From: Actinophytocola algeriensis | GTDB taxonomy: Bacteria; Actinomycetota; Actinomycetes; Mycobacteriales; Pseudonocardiaceae | Assembly (NCBI RefSeq): GCF_014203735.1 | Contig: NZ_JACHJQ010000010.1 | Span: 341,965-405,964 of the forward strand | Direction: 5' to 3' | Length of the DNA stretch: 64,000 bases | Shown: one piece after another, positions 35,939 through 44,357 of the stretch | Layout of the letters: every line of letters starts with the position of its first letter | Position numbering within the stretch: the first letter of the stretch is position 1 | Program-made: the position numbers and the translations under genes | Notes under the pieces: model-generated | What the model saw: the letters and a program-made list of their open reading frames with translations, nothing else | Told to the model about the DNA's origin: nothing | The model's database searches: none

Positions 35939-37067
35939 AGTCGTGCTCCCTGTCTGTCACGCCGCCGATCACCGGCGTGCTGGTCCGCTCGTCCACCGTG
36001 AAGAGCCCGCTGTCCACGTTGGGCAGGCTGCTGCGGTAGTCCTTGTCCTGCTCCTCGTCCGCGTGCCGGGGAGCCATCGCGGGCATGAAGCCGCCGGGGC
36101 CCATTCCGCGCCTGGCCGCCGCGTCGGCGAGTGCGGCGCTCTCCGCGGCGAGCACGCTGCGCGCGAAACCCGGACCGGCGCCGACCATCCCGCCGGGGCC
36201 AGGCGTTGCACCGCCCCCGACCAGCCGGGACCACGGCACACCGCCGGTCCCGGACGACCCGCCTGCCGTGACCCCGGCCGCGCTGGTCGTCGCTCCTCCC
36301 GGCCCGTCCAGACCGTCCGCCCCGTACGTCCTCGGGGTGGCGGCGTCCGGCCGTCCCGGCACGACCTGGTGGCTGCTGTTCCGCAGGCTCGACTCGTAGC
36401 GCTGCATCACCCGCACCGCCTCGGCCTTGGACACCCCCGCCACGGCGTCGGCGGTGAAGATCCGCGCGCCGCCGACCAGGATCGCCTCGACCGGGTGCAA
36501 CGGCCCGGCGCCGACCGAGCTCGTCGCCAGGGTCATCGGGTCCGGCGGAGGTGGCGGCATGGTGTTGCGCGCGACGGCCAGCGCGTCACCCGCGTCACCG
36601 GCCGCCTTCTGCACCGTGCTCGCCCGGGCGCCGACGTTCCAGATCTTGTCGGACAGCTCGGCGAGCCGGTCCGCGGCGAGGTCGGCCGCGCGGCCCTGCC
36701 AGTTCGACCGCAGCGCGTCGGCCTCGCGGCGCAGCGCGTCCGCGTAGCCGGTCAGCGCGGTGCTGTGCCGGCCCCACTCCTCGGCGACCGCGCCGACGTC
36801 GCCGACGTCCGCGCCCTCCCACAGCATCCGGTGCAGTTGTTCATGGCTGTAGGCGTTCCAGTTCGTGCCGCCCGGCGGGGTCGGCGAACCGAAGAACTCC
36901 GCCCACACGCTGTCCAGCGCGTCGGTCAGGGTTTGTGCGAGCGTCCCGAGCGGCCCGTCCGGACTCAGCACCGAGGTCACCGCGCTCACCAGGTCCTCGA
37001 CAGTTTCGAACACGTCACAGACAGTGGTGCCGGCCTGGTCCCGAAGCCAGGACCTCGCACCGGACAT
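35928..37067 (-). CDS. PPE-like type VII secretion substrate (first gene of operon)
   Basis: A 379-residue protein. A helical N-terminal half contains WAEFFGSPTPPGGTNWNAY and a WxG turn in RSNWQGRAADLAADRL (Trp near 123). The C-terminal part is Gly/Pro-rich and ends in a conserved-looking tail, NVDSGLFTVDERTSTPVIGG. It has no signal peptide. It starts at ATG 37067, whose codon lies inside an 18-bp palindrome (37060-37077). It opens the six-gene operon, 27 bases after the NACHT gene. Confidence 0.78.
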   Translation of the reverse strand: MSGARSWLRDQAGTTVCDVFETVEDLVSAVTSVLSPDGPLGTLAQTLTDALDSVWAEFFGSPTPPGGTNWNAYSHEQLHRMLWEGADVGDVGAVAEEWGRHSTALTGYADALRREADALRSNWQGRAADLAADRLAELSDKIWNVGARASTVQKAAGDAGDALAVARNTMPPPPPDPMTLATSSVGAGPLHPVEAILVGGARIFTADAVAGVSKAEAVRVMQRYESSLRNSSHQVVPGRPDAATPRTYGADGLDGPGGATTSAAGVTAGGSSGTGGVPWSRLVGGGATPGPGGMVGAGPGFARSVLAAESAALADAAARRGMGPGGFMPAMAPRHADEEQDKDYRSSLPNVDSGLFTVDERTSTPVIGGVTDREHDFDL

Positions 37068-37077
37068 CTATGTCCGG
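37060..37077. promoter_or_regulatory. 18-bp palindrome over ESX operon start codon
   Basis: CCGGACAT-CT-ATGTCCGG is a perfect palindrome with 8-bp arms covering the start codon at 37067. It may be an operator or an mRNA hairpin that controls initiation. It also lies in the short gap after the NACHT gene, so it could tune expression between the two. Confidence 0.4.
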
Positions 37078-37093
37078 TGGCGGAAACCGCAGG

Positions 37094-39295
37094 TCAGCCG
37101 ACGTCGAGGAGGTGTGCGTGGAGACGGGCGTGCCGGAACTGGTAGACCGCGCCGACCTGGCGCAGCACGCCGCGGCGGCAGGCGTCCTCGAGGAACTCGG
37201 CCACGTGCCACGGCAGGCGTCCGGTCAGCGGCAGCCACACCCTGGCGAACACCACCCACTGGCCCCACGCGGTCAGGCAGAGCCCTATCACGAGCCCGAT
37301 CACCGGACCGAGCACGAGGTCGAGCAGGACCGCGGCGGGCCACACGTAGTCGAGGGCGACCGTGATGACCAGCAGGTGGGCGACGGCGAGCACGAGCCCG
37401 CAGCCCGCGAACCCGGCCACGACGGTCGACCGGTTGGTGCGCAGGAGATCGGCGGGACCGACCACCGACCTGAGGTCGACCGGGGCTTCCAGCCCGGCCA
37501 TCAGACCCCACGTGAGGCCGACGAGCGCGCCGAACCCGGCGCCGGCCGCGAACCCGCCGAAGAAGCCGAACCCGAACAGGCCCATCGGGTCGAGCCGGGC
37601 CACGCACGCCAGCCCGAGCACCACCCCGAGACCGGCCCCGCCGACCACCCCGATCAGGAGTCTCGGGACGAACCGCCTCCGCAGCTGACGGGACCCACCC
37701 CTGGTGCGCAGCCGGACGCGGGACGGCTCGAACGCGCCACCGCCGAAGGTGATCCCGGCGCCGTGCGCGAGCCCGAGGGCCAGCCCGAAGCCGAGCCAGT
37801 TGCCCACCGCGGCGACGAGACCGAGCATGACAGGCCCGCCGGCCAGCGCGCCCACCAGCGAGATCATCGACCCGGTGAGCACACCGACGACGAGACCGGC
37901 CAGCAGCCCGACGACGGCCATGCGCGAGCGGCGGCGCATCGAACTGCCCAGCTGCCACCAGGCGAGGTCCGAGGTGTCGAGCTTGTCGAGGTGCCGGGCG
38001 AGGTAGGAGAGCCAGCCCCGCACCCGCTCGCGTTCCCAGCGCGGCTGCCGGTCCCGGTAGACCGTGGGGATGAAGCTGCCGAGCAGGTGGTCCTCGAGCG
38101 CGTACTGGCTGCCGAACCGGCCGGTGTCGAGCAGCTCGGCAGGGTCCCGGCCCGCCGGGTCGCTGTAGATCGCGCGGGCGAGCCCGACCATCAGCGGGGT
38201 GGTCAGCACCGCGCGGAGGTTGCCGCTCGCCGGGCGCCCCGGGTGGTCGTGCAGCTCGTTCAGGACCGGGTCCCACGCGGTGGCGCCGGAGTCCTTGCGC
38301 GTGGTCCTCGGGAGGTAGTCGACCAGGTCGGCCACGGTGAGGTCGATCAGGCGGACCGCCGCCGCGGCGGTCAGGGGGTCGGTGCCCGCCACGGCCGCGT
38401 ACTCGCCGGGGCGGCTGGTCAGCAGCAGCGGCAGGGTCGTGTCGTTGAGCGCGTCCAGTGCCGTCCGGTGCAGCCCGGCCGCCAGCTCGTCGAACCCGTC
38501 CAGCACCGGCACCACGCGGCCTGCCTCGACGAGCGCGGTCGCCAGGTTCGACTTGTCCCCTTCCGCCGCCGCGAGGCCGGGGTGGTCGCGGACCAGCTGC
38601 CCGGCCAGCCAGTCCCGGAACCCGGTGGCGGTGGGGTCCCACGACCCGAGGCTGAAGACGACCGGCACGGCGTCACCTCGGACGCGGGTCCGCAACAGGT
38701 CGAGGACGAACCGCACGGCCAGCACCGACTTGCCAGAGCCCGCCCGGCCGAGCACCACCAGCCGCCGGGACGGGATCCGCCGGTACACGTGGGCGATGTC
38801 GGGCAGGCGGCCCACCAGGTCCAGCGGGGCGGCGGACTCGCCGGGGGCGGACCGGCAGATGTTCTCCCAGTGGTCCATCACGCCGTCGGGCGCGAGGTCC
38901 CAGCGGACCGGCAGCGGGAACGGGTCCTGGATCCGCCGCAGTTCTTCTTCCCGGCCCAGGCGCGCACCGACCGCGTGCGCGAGGTCGTCGGCGGCCTCCG
39001 CCAGCCTGCGCTCGAACGGCGACTCCGGCCGGACCTCCTCGGTACCGGCCGGCTCCGAGGGCACCTGCCCGTCGGCGACGGCCAGCAGCCGCGCCCGCTC
39101 GTCCGGCTGGAGGCCGAGGGCGTCGGCCAGCAACCGCACGGTGTCCAGCTGCGGGTTGGCGCTCACGCCGGTCTCGAGCCGGCGAATGGTCCGCACCGAC
39201 AGACCCGCGCGGTCCGCCAGCTCCTCCTGCGTCAACCCCGCCTGCTGCCGCAACTGCCGGAGCAGCACACTGAACTGGATCGTCACGTACCGCAC
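37094..39295 (-). CDS. HTH-NACHT NTPase with C-terminal membrane domain
   Basis: A 733-residue STAND protein. An XRE-type helix-turn-helix lies at residues 8-60 (AGLTQEELADRAGLSVRTIRRLE). The NACHT NTPase has Walker A VLGRAGSGKSVLAVRF (about 180-195) and Walker B VVPVLDGFDEL (about 262-272). The region after about 455 has some eight to ten hydrophobic spans rich in Gly (GLLAGLVVGVLTG, GLGVVLGLACVA). GTG 39295 or GTG 39286 is the start. Bacterial NACHT proteins include antiphage sensors, and HTH-NACHT-membrane forms are common in Streptomyces with unknown role. It lies between the amidase gene and the ESX operon on the same strand. Confidence 0.85.
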   Translation of the reverse strand: MRYVTIQFSVLLRQLRQQAGLTQEELADRAGLSVRTIRRLETGVSANPQLDTVRLLADALGLQPDERARLLAVADGQVPSEPAGTEEVRPESPFERRLAEAADDLAHAVGARLGREEELRRIQDPFPLPVRWDLAPDGVMDHWENICRSAPGESAAPLDLVGRLPDIAHVYRRIPSRRLVVLGRAGSGKSVLAVRFVLDLLRTRVRGDAVPVVFSLGSWDPTATGFRDWLAGQLVRDHPGLAAAEGDKSNLATALVEAGRVVPVLDGFDELAAGLHRTALDALNDTTLPLLLTSRPGEYAAVAGTDPLTAAAAVRLIDLTVADLVDYLPRTTRKDSGATAWDPVLNELHDHPGRPASGNLRAVLTTPLMVGLARAIYSDPAGRDPAELLDTGRFGSQYALEDHLLGSFIPTVYRDRQPRWERERVRGWLSYLARHLDKLDTSDLAWWQLGSSMRRRSRMAVVGLLAGLVVGVLTGSMISLVGALAGGPVMLGLVAAVGNWLGFGLALGLAHGAGITFGGGAFEPSRVRLRTRGGSRQLRRRFVPRLLIGVVGGAGLGVVLGLACVARLDPMGLFGFGFFGGFAAGAGFGALVGLTWGLMAGLEAPVDLRSVVGPADLLRTNRSTVVAGFAGCGLVLAVAHLLVITVALDYVWPAAVLLDLVLGPVIGLVIGLCLTAWGQWVVFARVWLPLTGRLPWHVAEFLEDACRRGVLRQVGAVYQFRHARLHAHLLDVG

Positions 39296-39374
39296 CTTAG
39301 CCAGTGCGGACAGCCACCGGGGGCGGGTTGTGCATCTCCGCCGGATCCGACCGGAACCGGCCGACGCCCGAGGA

Positions 39375-40175
39375 CTACCCGAGCACGTCCGGCGGGATCG
39401 CGCCGCCGGGGCCGAACGGGATGGCGTCCAGGTCCTTCTGCTCGACGACGTCCACGCCGCCCTGGCTCTCCTCGAGGATCCGCTGCGCGGGGGTGTCCCT
39501 GGTGTACCAGCGCTGGGCCTTCTTCGGCAGGCGGGGGTCCTGCTCCACGTAGAAGCGGAGGTCGCCGAACTTGAAGGTCTTCCCTGGCACCTGCTGGGCG
39601 CTGTTTCCCCTGACGAGTCGCAGTGACATGTCTTCTGCCTTTCTTTTCGGTACTTGGAGACCGGGGACGGGGATGCCGAGTGCCTCGCCGATCGCGAGGG
39701 CCACCCGCTCGGGTCCGCCCGGTCCGTCGAGGAGCGCGCGGTCGTCCCGGTTGGTGCGGAAACCGCACTCTGCGATGAACGCGCGCCGGTTTGCCTTCCC
39801 GACCGCGTTGCGCACGCCGTAATACCCGGCCAGCGCGTCCGTGTAGTTGTCGACGCGGAATCCGTGCGTCCAGCCGCGGGCTTCGTACGCGCGTTTCCAC
39901 GCGTGTGCGAACGCCTGCCCCTCCCGGGTGCGGTAGCCGACCGATGCGCCGTGTGCCGTGGGATTGTCGGACCCGTCGCAGTGGATCGAGACGAACGCGT
40001 CGCCGCGGTAGTCGTTCTCGTCCGCGAGGGTCTTGTTCACCTTCCACCCGGCCTGGCCACCCAGCAGGCGGACGCAGGCGTCGGCGACCCGGACCGCGTA
40101 CTCCTGCTCCCCGGTGGTGCCGGTCTTCCCCGTCCTGCGGAAGCAATGGCCTTGCTGGACAACAAGAACAGGCAT
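39375..40175 (-). CDS. N-acetylmuramoyl-L-alanine amidase (Amidase_3), signal-less
   Basis: A 266-residue protein. Residues 1-180 are a zinc amidase of the Amidase_3 type: His in QQGHCFRRTG, Glu in TGEQEYAV, His in VSIHCDGS and catalytic Glu in FIAECGFRTN. It cleaves the bond between muramic acid and the stem peptide. The last 80 residues (VPGKTFKFGDLRFYVEQD and PAQRILEESQGG) form a separate domain that I do not recognise. There is no signal peptide, as in phage endolysins. It starts at ATG 40175, overlapping the stop of a 47-codon gene (TGATG). Confidence 0.85.
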   Translation of the reverse strand: MPVLVVQQGHCFRRTGKTGTTGEQEYAVRVADACVRLLGGQAGWKVNKTLADENDYRGDAFVSIHCDGSDNPTAHGASVGYRTREGQAFAHAWKRAYEARGWTHGFRVDNYTDALAGYYGVRNAVGKANRRAFIAECGFRTNRDDRALLDGPGGPERVALAIGEALGIPVPGLQVPKRKAEDMSLRLVRGNSAQQVPGKTFKFGDLRFYVEQDPRLPKKAQRWYTRDTPAQRILEESQGGVDVVEQKDLDAIPFGPGGAIPPDVLG

Positions 40176-40318
40176 CAGTCCTCCAGGTCGCCGGTGAGCG
40201 CGGGCAGGTCGGACCCCTTGGCCGTGTCGAAGGTCGGGATGTCCCCGGCGTTCGGCAGGGTGGTGTCGTGTTCCGGCCCGTCGTCGTGCTCTTTGTTGGG
40301 AATGTTCTCGTGTGTCAT
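40175..40318 (-). CDS. Small acidic protein (47 aa) coupled to amidase gene
   Basis: ATG 40318 has AGGAGCG eight bases upstream. The product reads MTHENIPNKEHDDGPEHDT, then TLPNAGDIPTFDTAKGSDLP and a short acidic end. It is very acidic and hydrophilic, with no Cys or hydrophobic stretch, so it is probably disordered. Its stop overlaps the amidase start, so the two are translated together. It could be an inhibitor, an export tag partner or a precursor-like peptide; no family recognised. Confidence 0.6.
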   Translation of the reverse strand: MTHENIPNKEHDDGPEHDTTLPNAGDIPTFDTAKGSDLPALTGDLED

Positions 40319-40542
40319 TCGGATCGCTCCTTCCATGGATATCCGGCGCGGTCTCCGTGACGAACACAAGACGTGTGGTCGGGCGTCCTGATACACCCCG
40401 GCGGGAATATCCGGCCGGGTTTCTCGGCGCGTTACCGGTGGGAGATCGGCACGCGGGCAGACGTCGGCCACTACCCACATCGCCCCGCGGATGGTTCAAT
40501 CGTCACACGAGTTGTCTAGACCAATGAGCGAGGGAGCCACGC

Positions 40543-41715
40543 GTGTCTCGACAGCGAAGTCGTCTGTTCACCATCCCCCTGCTGGCCATCACCACCGCGG
40601 TCGGGCTGGCCGCACCCGCGAGCGCGGGCGGTCGCGGCGTACCGCTCGACCAGCTGCGCGTCACCACGACGGAGGTGGCGGCCGACCTGGAGAAGCCGAC
40701 CTCGATCGCGGGTCTCCCCGACGGGCGCCTGCTGATCACCGAGAAACCGGGCCGGATCCGCGTGTACGACCCACGCACCGGCCTGTCCCCCACCCCCGTC
40801 CTCGACATCTCCGACCGGATCAACGACTCGGAGGCCGAACGCGGGTTGCTGGCGCTCGCACCGGACTACGGGCGGACCAAGAACGTCTACGTCGCGTACA
40901 CCGGCCTCCCGGACGGCGCGGTGACCCTGTCGCGCGTGCGGCTGACCACCGGCACCGAGCAGGTGCTGCTCACCCAGGAACACGCCGAGTTCGGCAACCA
41001 CAACGGCGGCCACGTGACGTTCGGCCCCGACGGGTACCTGTACCTCGGCATCGGGGACGGTGGCAGCGGCGGCGACCCGTTCGGCAGCGGTCAGCACCTC
41101 GGCACCCTGCTCGGCAAGATCCTGCGCATCGACGTCGGCCGCACCTGCGGCGCCCTGCCGTACTGCGTGCCGAGGAGCAACCCGTTCGTCGGCGTCAGCG
41201 GCGCGCGGCCGGAGATCTGGGCGTGGGGCCTGCGCAACCCGTGGAAGTTCTCGTTCGACAAGGCGGACGGTTCGCTGTGGATCGCGGACGTCGGTCAGGG
41301 CCGGTACGAGGAGATCGACCACATCGGCGGCCGCGACGGCGGCGTGAACTTCGGCTGGTCCTGCATGGAGGGACCCGTCGTGTTCGACGAGACGCGCTGC
41401 GACCCGGCCGCCGAGCTCACCGCACCGGTCTTCCACTACCGGTCCGGCATCGAGGGCTGCGCGGTCATCGGCGGCGCCGTGTACCGCGGCCAGCGCTACG
41501 CGGACCTGGCCGGCGGCACCTACGTGGCGGCCGACTTCTGCGCCATGACCGCGTACGGCCTGCGGGCAGGCCGGGACGGCACCCACACCGGCGCCGCGAT
41601 CGGCACCTTCCCGGAGTACGTCACCGCCTTCGGCACCGACCACCGCGGCGAGTTCTACGTGGTGACGGAGACGCCGGGCAAGCTCTACCGCGTCGGCTTC
41701 ACCCGCGTGAGCTGA
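40543..41715 (+). CDS. Secreted PQQ-type glucose/sorbosone dehydrogenase family protein
   Basis: A 390-residue protein with a signal peptide (LFTIPLLAITTAVGLAAPASA) and a six-bladed propeller of the GSDH family. Blocks include EKPTSIAGLPDGRLLITEKP, ERGLLALAPDYG, NHNGGHVTFGPDGYLYLGIG, WAWGLRNPWKFSFD and DVGQGRYEEID. Family members oxidise aldoses with soluble PQQ, though many are uncharacterised. Four or more Cys (TCGALPYC) suggest disulfides in the extracellular form. Its 3' end overlaps the convergent DUF4387 gene by 31 bases. Confidence 0.88.
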   Translation: MSRQRSRLFTIPLLAITTAVGLAAPASAGGRGVPLDQLRVTTTEVAADLEKPTSIAGLPDGRLLITEKPGRIRVYDPRTGLSPTPVLDISDRINDSEAERGLLALAPDYGRTKNVYVAYTGLPDGAVTLSRVRLTTGTEQVLLTQEHAEFGNHNGGHVTFGPDGYLYLGIGDGGSGGDPFGSGQHLGTLLGKILRIDVGRTCGALPYCVPRSNPFVGVSGARPEIWAWGLRNPWKFSFDKADGSLWIADVGQGRYEEIDHIGGRDGGVNFGWSCMEGPVVFDETRCDPAAELTAPVFHYRSGIEGCAVIGGAVYRGQRYADLAGGTYVAADFCAMTAYGLRAGRDGTHTGAAIGTFPEYVTAFGTDHRGEFYVVTETPGKLYRVGFTRVS

Positions 41716-42044
41716 GCACGCGCGGGCAGTGGGAGGACGGCCAGCGGCACGTGGTGCTGGCCGGCGTGGATGTCGCGGTCGCGCAGGCTGCCCTGCGCGA
41801 CCGGGCGCGGGAAGGAGATCTTGACGACGTTGAGCGACGGGATGCGGAACATCCGCACGCCTGCGGCAGGCACGCCGTACAGGCGCGCGACGACCTCCTC
41901 GTTGACGAAGCCCGGGTCGGCGGCGACGGCGTAGGCCGCTTCGTCGCGCATGAACAGTTCCATGGTGACCCAGAACGGGCCGGCGTTCTTCGACCGGACC
42001 TCGGTCGCCAGGTCCTGCAGTGTCTCGGGCACGGTCTCAGGCAC
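41685..42044 (-). CDS. DUF4387 family protein
   Basis: A 119-residue protein with the DUF4387 pattern: LATEVRSKNAGPFWVTMELF at the start and NVVKISFPRPVAQGSLRDRD near the end. In many genomes it accompanies AtuA-like (DUF1446) proteins, sometimes as a fused domain, suggesting a two-part enzyme. GTG 42044 overlaps the AtuA gene by 8 bases. Its role is probably a subunit of the catabolic enzyme encoded next to it. Confidence 0.85.
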   Translation of the reverse strand: MPETVPETLQDLATEVRSKNAGPFWVTMELFMRDEAAYAVAADPGFVNEEVVARLYGVPAAGVRMFRIPSLNVVKISFPRPVAQGSLRDRDIHAGQHHVPLAVLPLPARAQLTRVKPTR

Positions 42045-43422
42045 GGTTGCCTGCCTTCCGGATCTCGGTGCGGAACAGGGCGGTCGGGTCGTCGGTGTCG
42101 ACGACGTGGTTGAGGACGAACTCGTACACCGCGCCGCGCTCGGTCTCGGCGGGCGAGGTCGCGAACGCGAGGCTCGGCAGGTACGCCATGTCCACCGTGG
42201 GCAGGTGCAGCATCAGCGGGTTGGCGATCTTCGCGACGGCGGTGGCGGTGGCCTGGTCGGCGGCGTGCACCAGCAGCAGCACGCCGACCTCGCGGGCGGG
42301 TCCGGTCGCCGGGTCGAGGTCCGCCAGGATCGCGTTGTGGCCGTAGAGCCGGATGTCGAACTCGTAGTCGCCGTCCGGACCGGCGCTGAGGCCGAGGGTC
42401 TGGTGCACGCGGTCGGTGAGCACCTTGTCCAGCAGCGCGGCCCAGTGCTCGATGTTCGCGAGGATGTGCGGGTCGCGGATGCCGGTGAACGACATCGTCT
42501 CGTAGCCGCTGATCCGGGCCCCCTCGAGCTTGATCGTGTGCTGCTCTGCCGGTTCGAACACCGAGTCCGTCACGCGCACGATCCGGTCGCTCAGTGCCTC
42601 GTAGGTCGCGTGGGTGACGTCGAGGGTGCCTGCCGGTTCACGCATGCGGAACGGGTCGGCCGTCTCGTACAGCATGTGCGCGGCCACGGACGCCGGTGTG
42701 CACGCGGCGGTGGGGTCGAGGGGCTCGATGGTGAAGCCGTCGTGGTCGATCGTGGCGAGCACGCCACCGGAACGCGGGTTCGTGGTGCACTGGCCGCCGC
42801 ACTCCACGATCTTCGACGCGTGCCACACCGGTCCGGCGGGCAGCCCCTTCATCAGCGGGAACGCGGCCGCGACGGCGGTGTCGGTGGCGCGGCCCGCCAG
42901 GACGACGTCGGCACCCGCCCGCAGCGCGGCCTCGATGGGTTCGTGGCCCATCATGCCGACGATGCGCGCGCAACCGTCGATGGTCGCGGCGTCCAGCGGT
43001 CCGTGCGGCGGGAGCGGGTGGATGGCGTTCTGCCCGAGGCGTTCCTTGAGGTACGCGGGTTCCTGCTCGCTGTGGATGGTCGCGACGGTCAGACGGAGGT
43101 CCTCCTCGGCGAGGATTCCGTCCGTGATGCCCGCGAGCCAGTCGACCCCGCTGTCCGCGCCGCTGGTGCCGCACGACCCGACGATGAGCGGGATCCCTGC
43201 CTGCGCCGCCGCGCGCAGGAGGATCCGCATGTCGCGGGCGACGGCCGCGGCGGAGGTCTTGGGCGTGCCGGACCCGAGGTAGTACGGGCCGGAGTCGGTG
43301 GAGCCGCCGTCGACGGCGATGACGTCGGCGCCCAGTTCGAGCCCGCGGGCCACCGTCTCGGGGGTGAACCCGGCGCCGATCATGCCGGTGGGCACGAGCA
43401 CCCGTACCGCGGTGTCGTTCAC
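42037..43422 (-). CDS. AtuA-like protein (DUF1446, acyclic terpene utilisation family)
   Basis: A 461-residue protein of the DUF1446 family, to which AtuA of Pseudomonas citronellol degradation belongs. Seen are VIAVDGGSTDSGPYYLGSG near the start, SCGTSGADSGVDWL, ADVVLAGRATDTAVAAAFP and VECGGQCTTN. The biochemical reaction is not firmly known. GTG 43422 overlaps the dehydrogenase stop by 4 bases. With DUF4387, a 2-hydroxyacid dehydrogenase and an MFS importer, it forms a catabolic operon for an unknown acid. Confidence 0.85.
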   Translation of the reverse strand: MNDTAVRVLVPTGMIGAGFTPETVARGLELGADVIAVDGGSTDSGPYYLGSGTPKTSAAAVARDMRILLRAAAQAGIPLIVGSCGTSGADSGVDWLAGITDGILAEEDLRLTVATIHSEQEPAYLKERLGQNAIHPLPPHGPLDAATIDGCARIVGMMGHEPIEAALRAGADVVLAGRATDTAVAAAFPLMKGLPAGPVWHASKIVECGGQCTTNPRSGGVLATIDHDGFTIEPLDPTAACTPASVAAHMLYETADPFRMREPAGTLDVTHATYEALSDRIVRVTDSVFEPAEQHTIKLEGARISGYETMSFTGIRDPHILANIEHWAALLDKVLTDRVHQTLGLSAGPDGDYEFDIRLYGHNAILADLDPATGPAREVGVLLLVHAADQATATAVAKIANPLMLHLPTVDMAYLPSLAFATSPAETERGAVYEFVLNHVVDTDDPTALFRTEIRKAGNRA

Positions 43423-44357
43423 TGCTTCTCCTTGGGGTGGTTGACCGGAAATCGTGGTTCGCCGCGCAGGGCGGCCAGCAGTTCGTGTGCGGCGGCGAGG
43501 GCGGTGGCGTGCCGGGCCTGCGCGGTCTGCCCGGCGAGGTGCGAGTAGACGGTGATGCCGTCGACCCCGCGCAACGGGCTGGCGGGCGGCAACGGTTCGG
43601 TGGCCACGACGTCGAGGGCGGCGCCGGCGAGCCGTCCGGTGGCGACCGCGGTCGCGAGTGCCTCCTCGTCGACGAGCGCGCCACGGGCGGTGTTGACCAG
43701 GATCGCCGTGGGTTTCATCAGTGCCAGCGCGGCGGCGTCGATCAGGTGGTGGTTCCCCGGGGTCAGCGCGGTGTGCAGGGACACGTAGTCGGACTCGCGC
43801 AGCAGCGTCGGCAGGTCGACGAACTCCACAGTGGACCCGGCGGGGTGGTTGGTGGCGCAGAGGACCGTCATCCCGAACGCGGTGGCCAGTGGGGCGACGG
43901 CACGGGCGGCCGGGCCGAACCCGACGAGCCCGAGCGTCGCGCCCCGCAGTTCCTGTCCGCTCTCCCTCGGCCAGTCCCCTGTGGACACCCCGGTGGCCGA
44001 CTCGACCAGGCGCCGCGCGGCGGCGAGCAGCAGGCCGACGGTGTACTCGGCGACCGCGTTGCTGTTGATCCCCGGCAGGTTGCTGACCTGGATGCCGAGC
44101 CGTGCGGCCGCGTCGACGTCGACGGCGTCGTACCCGACACCGGACCGCACGACCGCCCGCAGTGCCGGGGCGCGCGCCAGCACCCCGGCGGTCAGCGGGT
44201 CGTGGGCGACGATCGCGCCGGTGACTCCGCGCAGTGCCTCGACGAGGTCGTGGCCGTTCCGGCGGCGGACCCGCAGTCCCGCCGCGGTGAGCACCGCGTC
44301 GGCCTCGTCGTCGCGGTAGTCGGTGGTGACCAGGACGGTGCCGGCGGCGCGGTTCAC
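43419..44357 (-). CDS. D-2-hydroxyacid dehydrogenase (PGDH-like)
   Basis: A 312-residue NAD-dependent dehydrogenase. The substrate-binding Arg is in VVRSGVGYDAVDVDA, the nucleotide loop in LGLVGFGPAARAVAP, the second Arg in LVNTARGALVDEEAL and the catalytic His in YSHLAGQTAQA. In the loop GxGxxA, one Gly is replaced (GFGPAA), which is common. It interconverts 2-hydroxy and 2-oxo acids. GTG 44357 overlaps the transporter stop by 4 bases. Substrate unknown. Confidence 0.88.
   Translation of the reverse strand: MNRAAGTVLVTTDYRDDEADAVLTAAGLRVRRRNGHDLVEALRGVTGAIVAHDPLTAGVLARAPALRAVVRSGVGYDAVDVDAAARLGIQVSNLPGINSNAVAEYTVGLLLAAARRLVESATGVSTGDWPRESGQELRGATLGLVGFGPAARAVAPLATAFGMTVLCATNHPAGSTVEFVDLPTLLRESDYVSLHTALTPGNHHLIDAAALALMKPTAILVNTARGALVDEEALATAVATGRLAGAALDVVATEPLPPASPLRGVDGITVYSHLAGQTAQARHATALAAAHELLAALRGEPRFPVNHPKEKQ

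Noticed and set aside
32797..37067. A full ESX/type VII secretion system
   Set aside because: No EccA-E or MycP genes are present; only substrates, a chaperone and an accessory protein are encoded.
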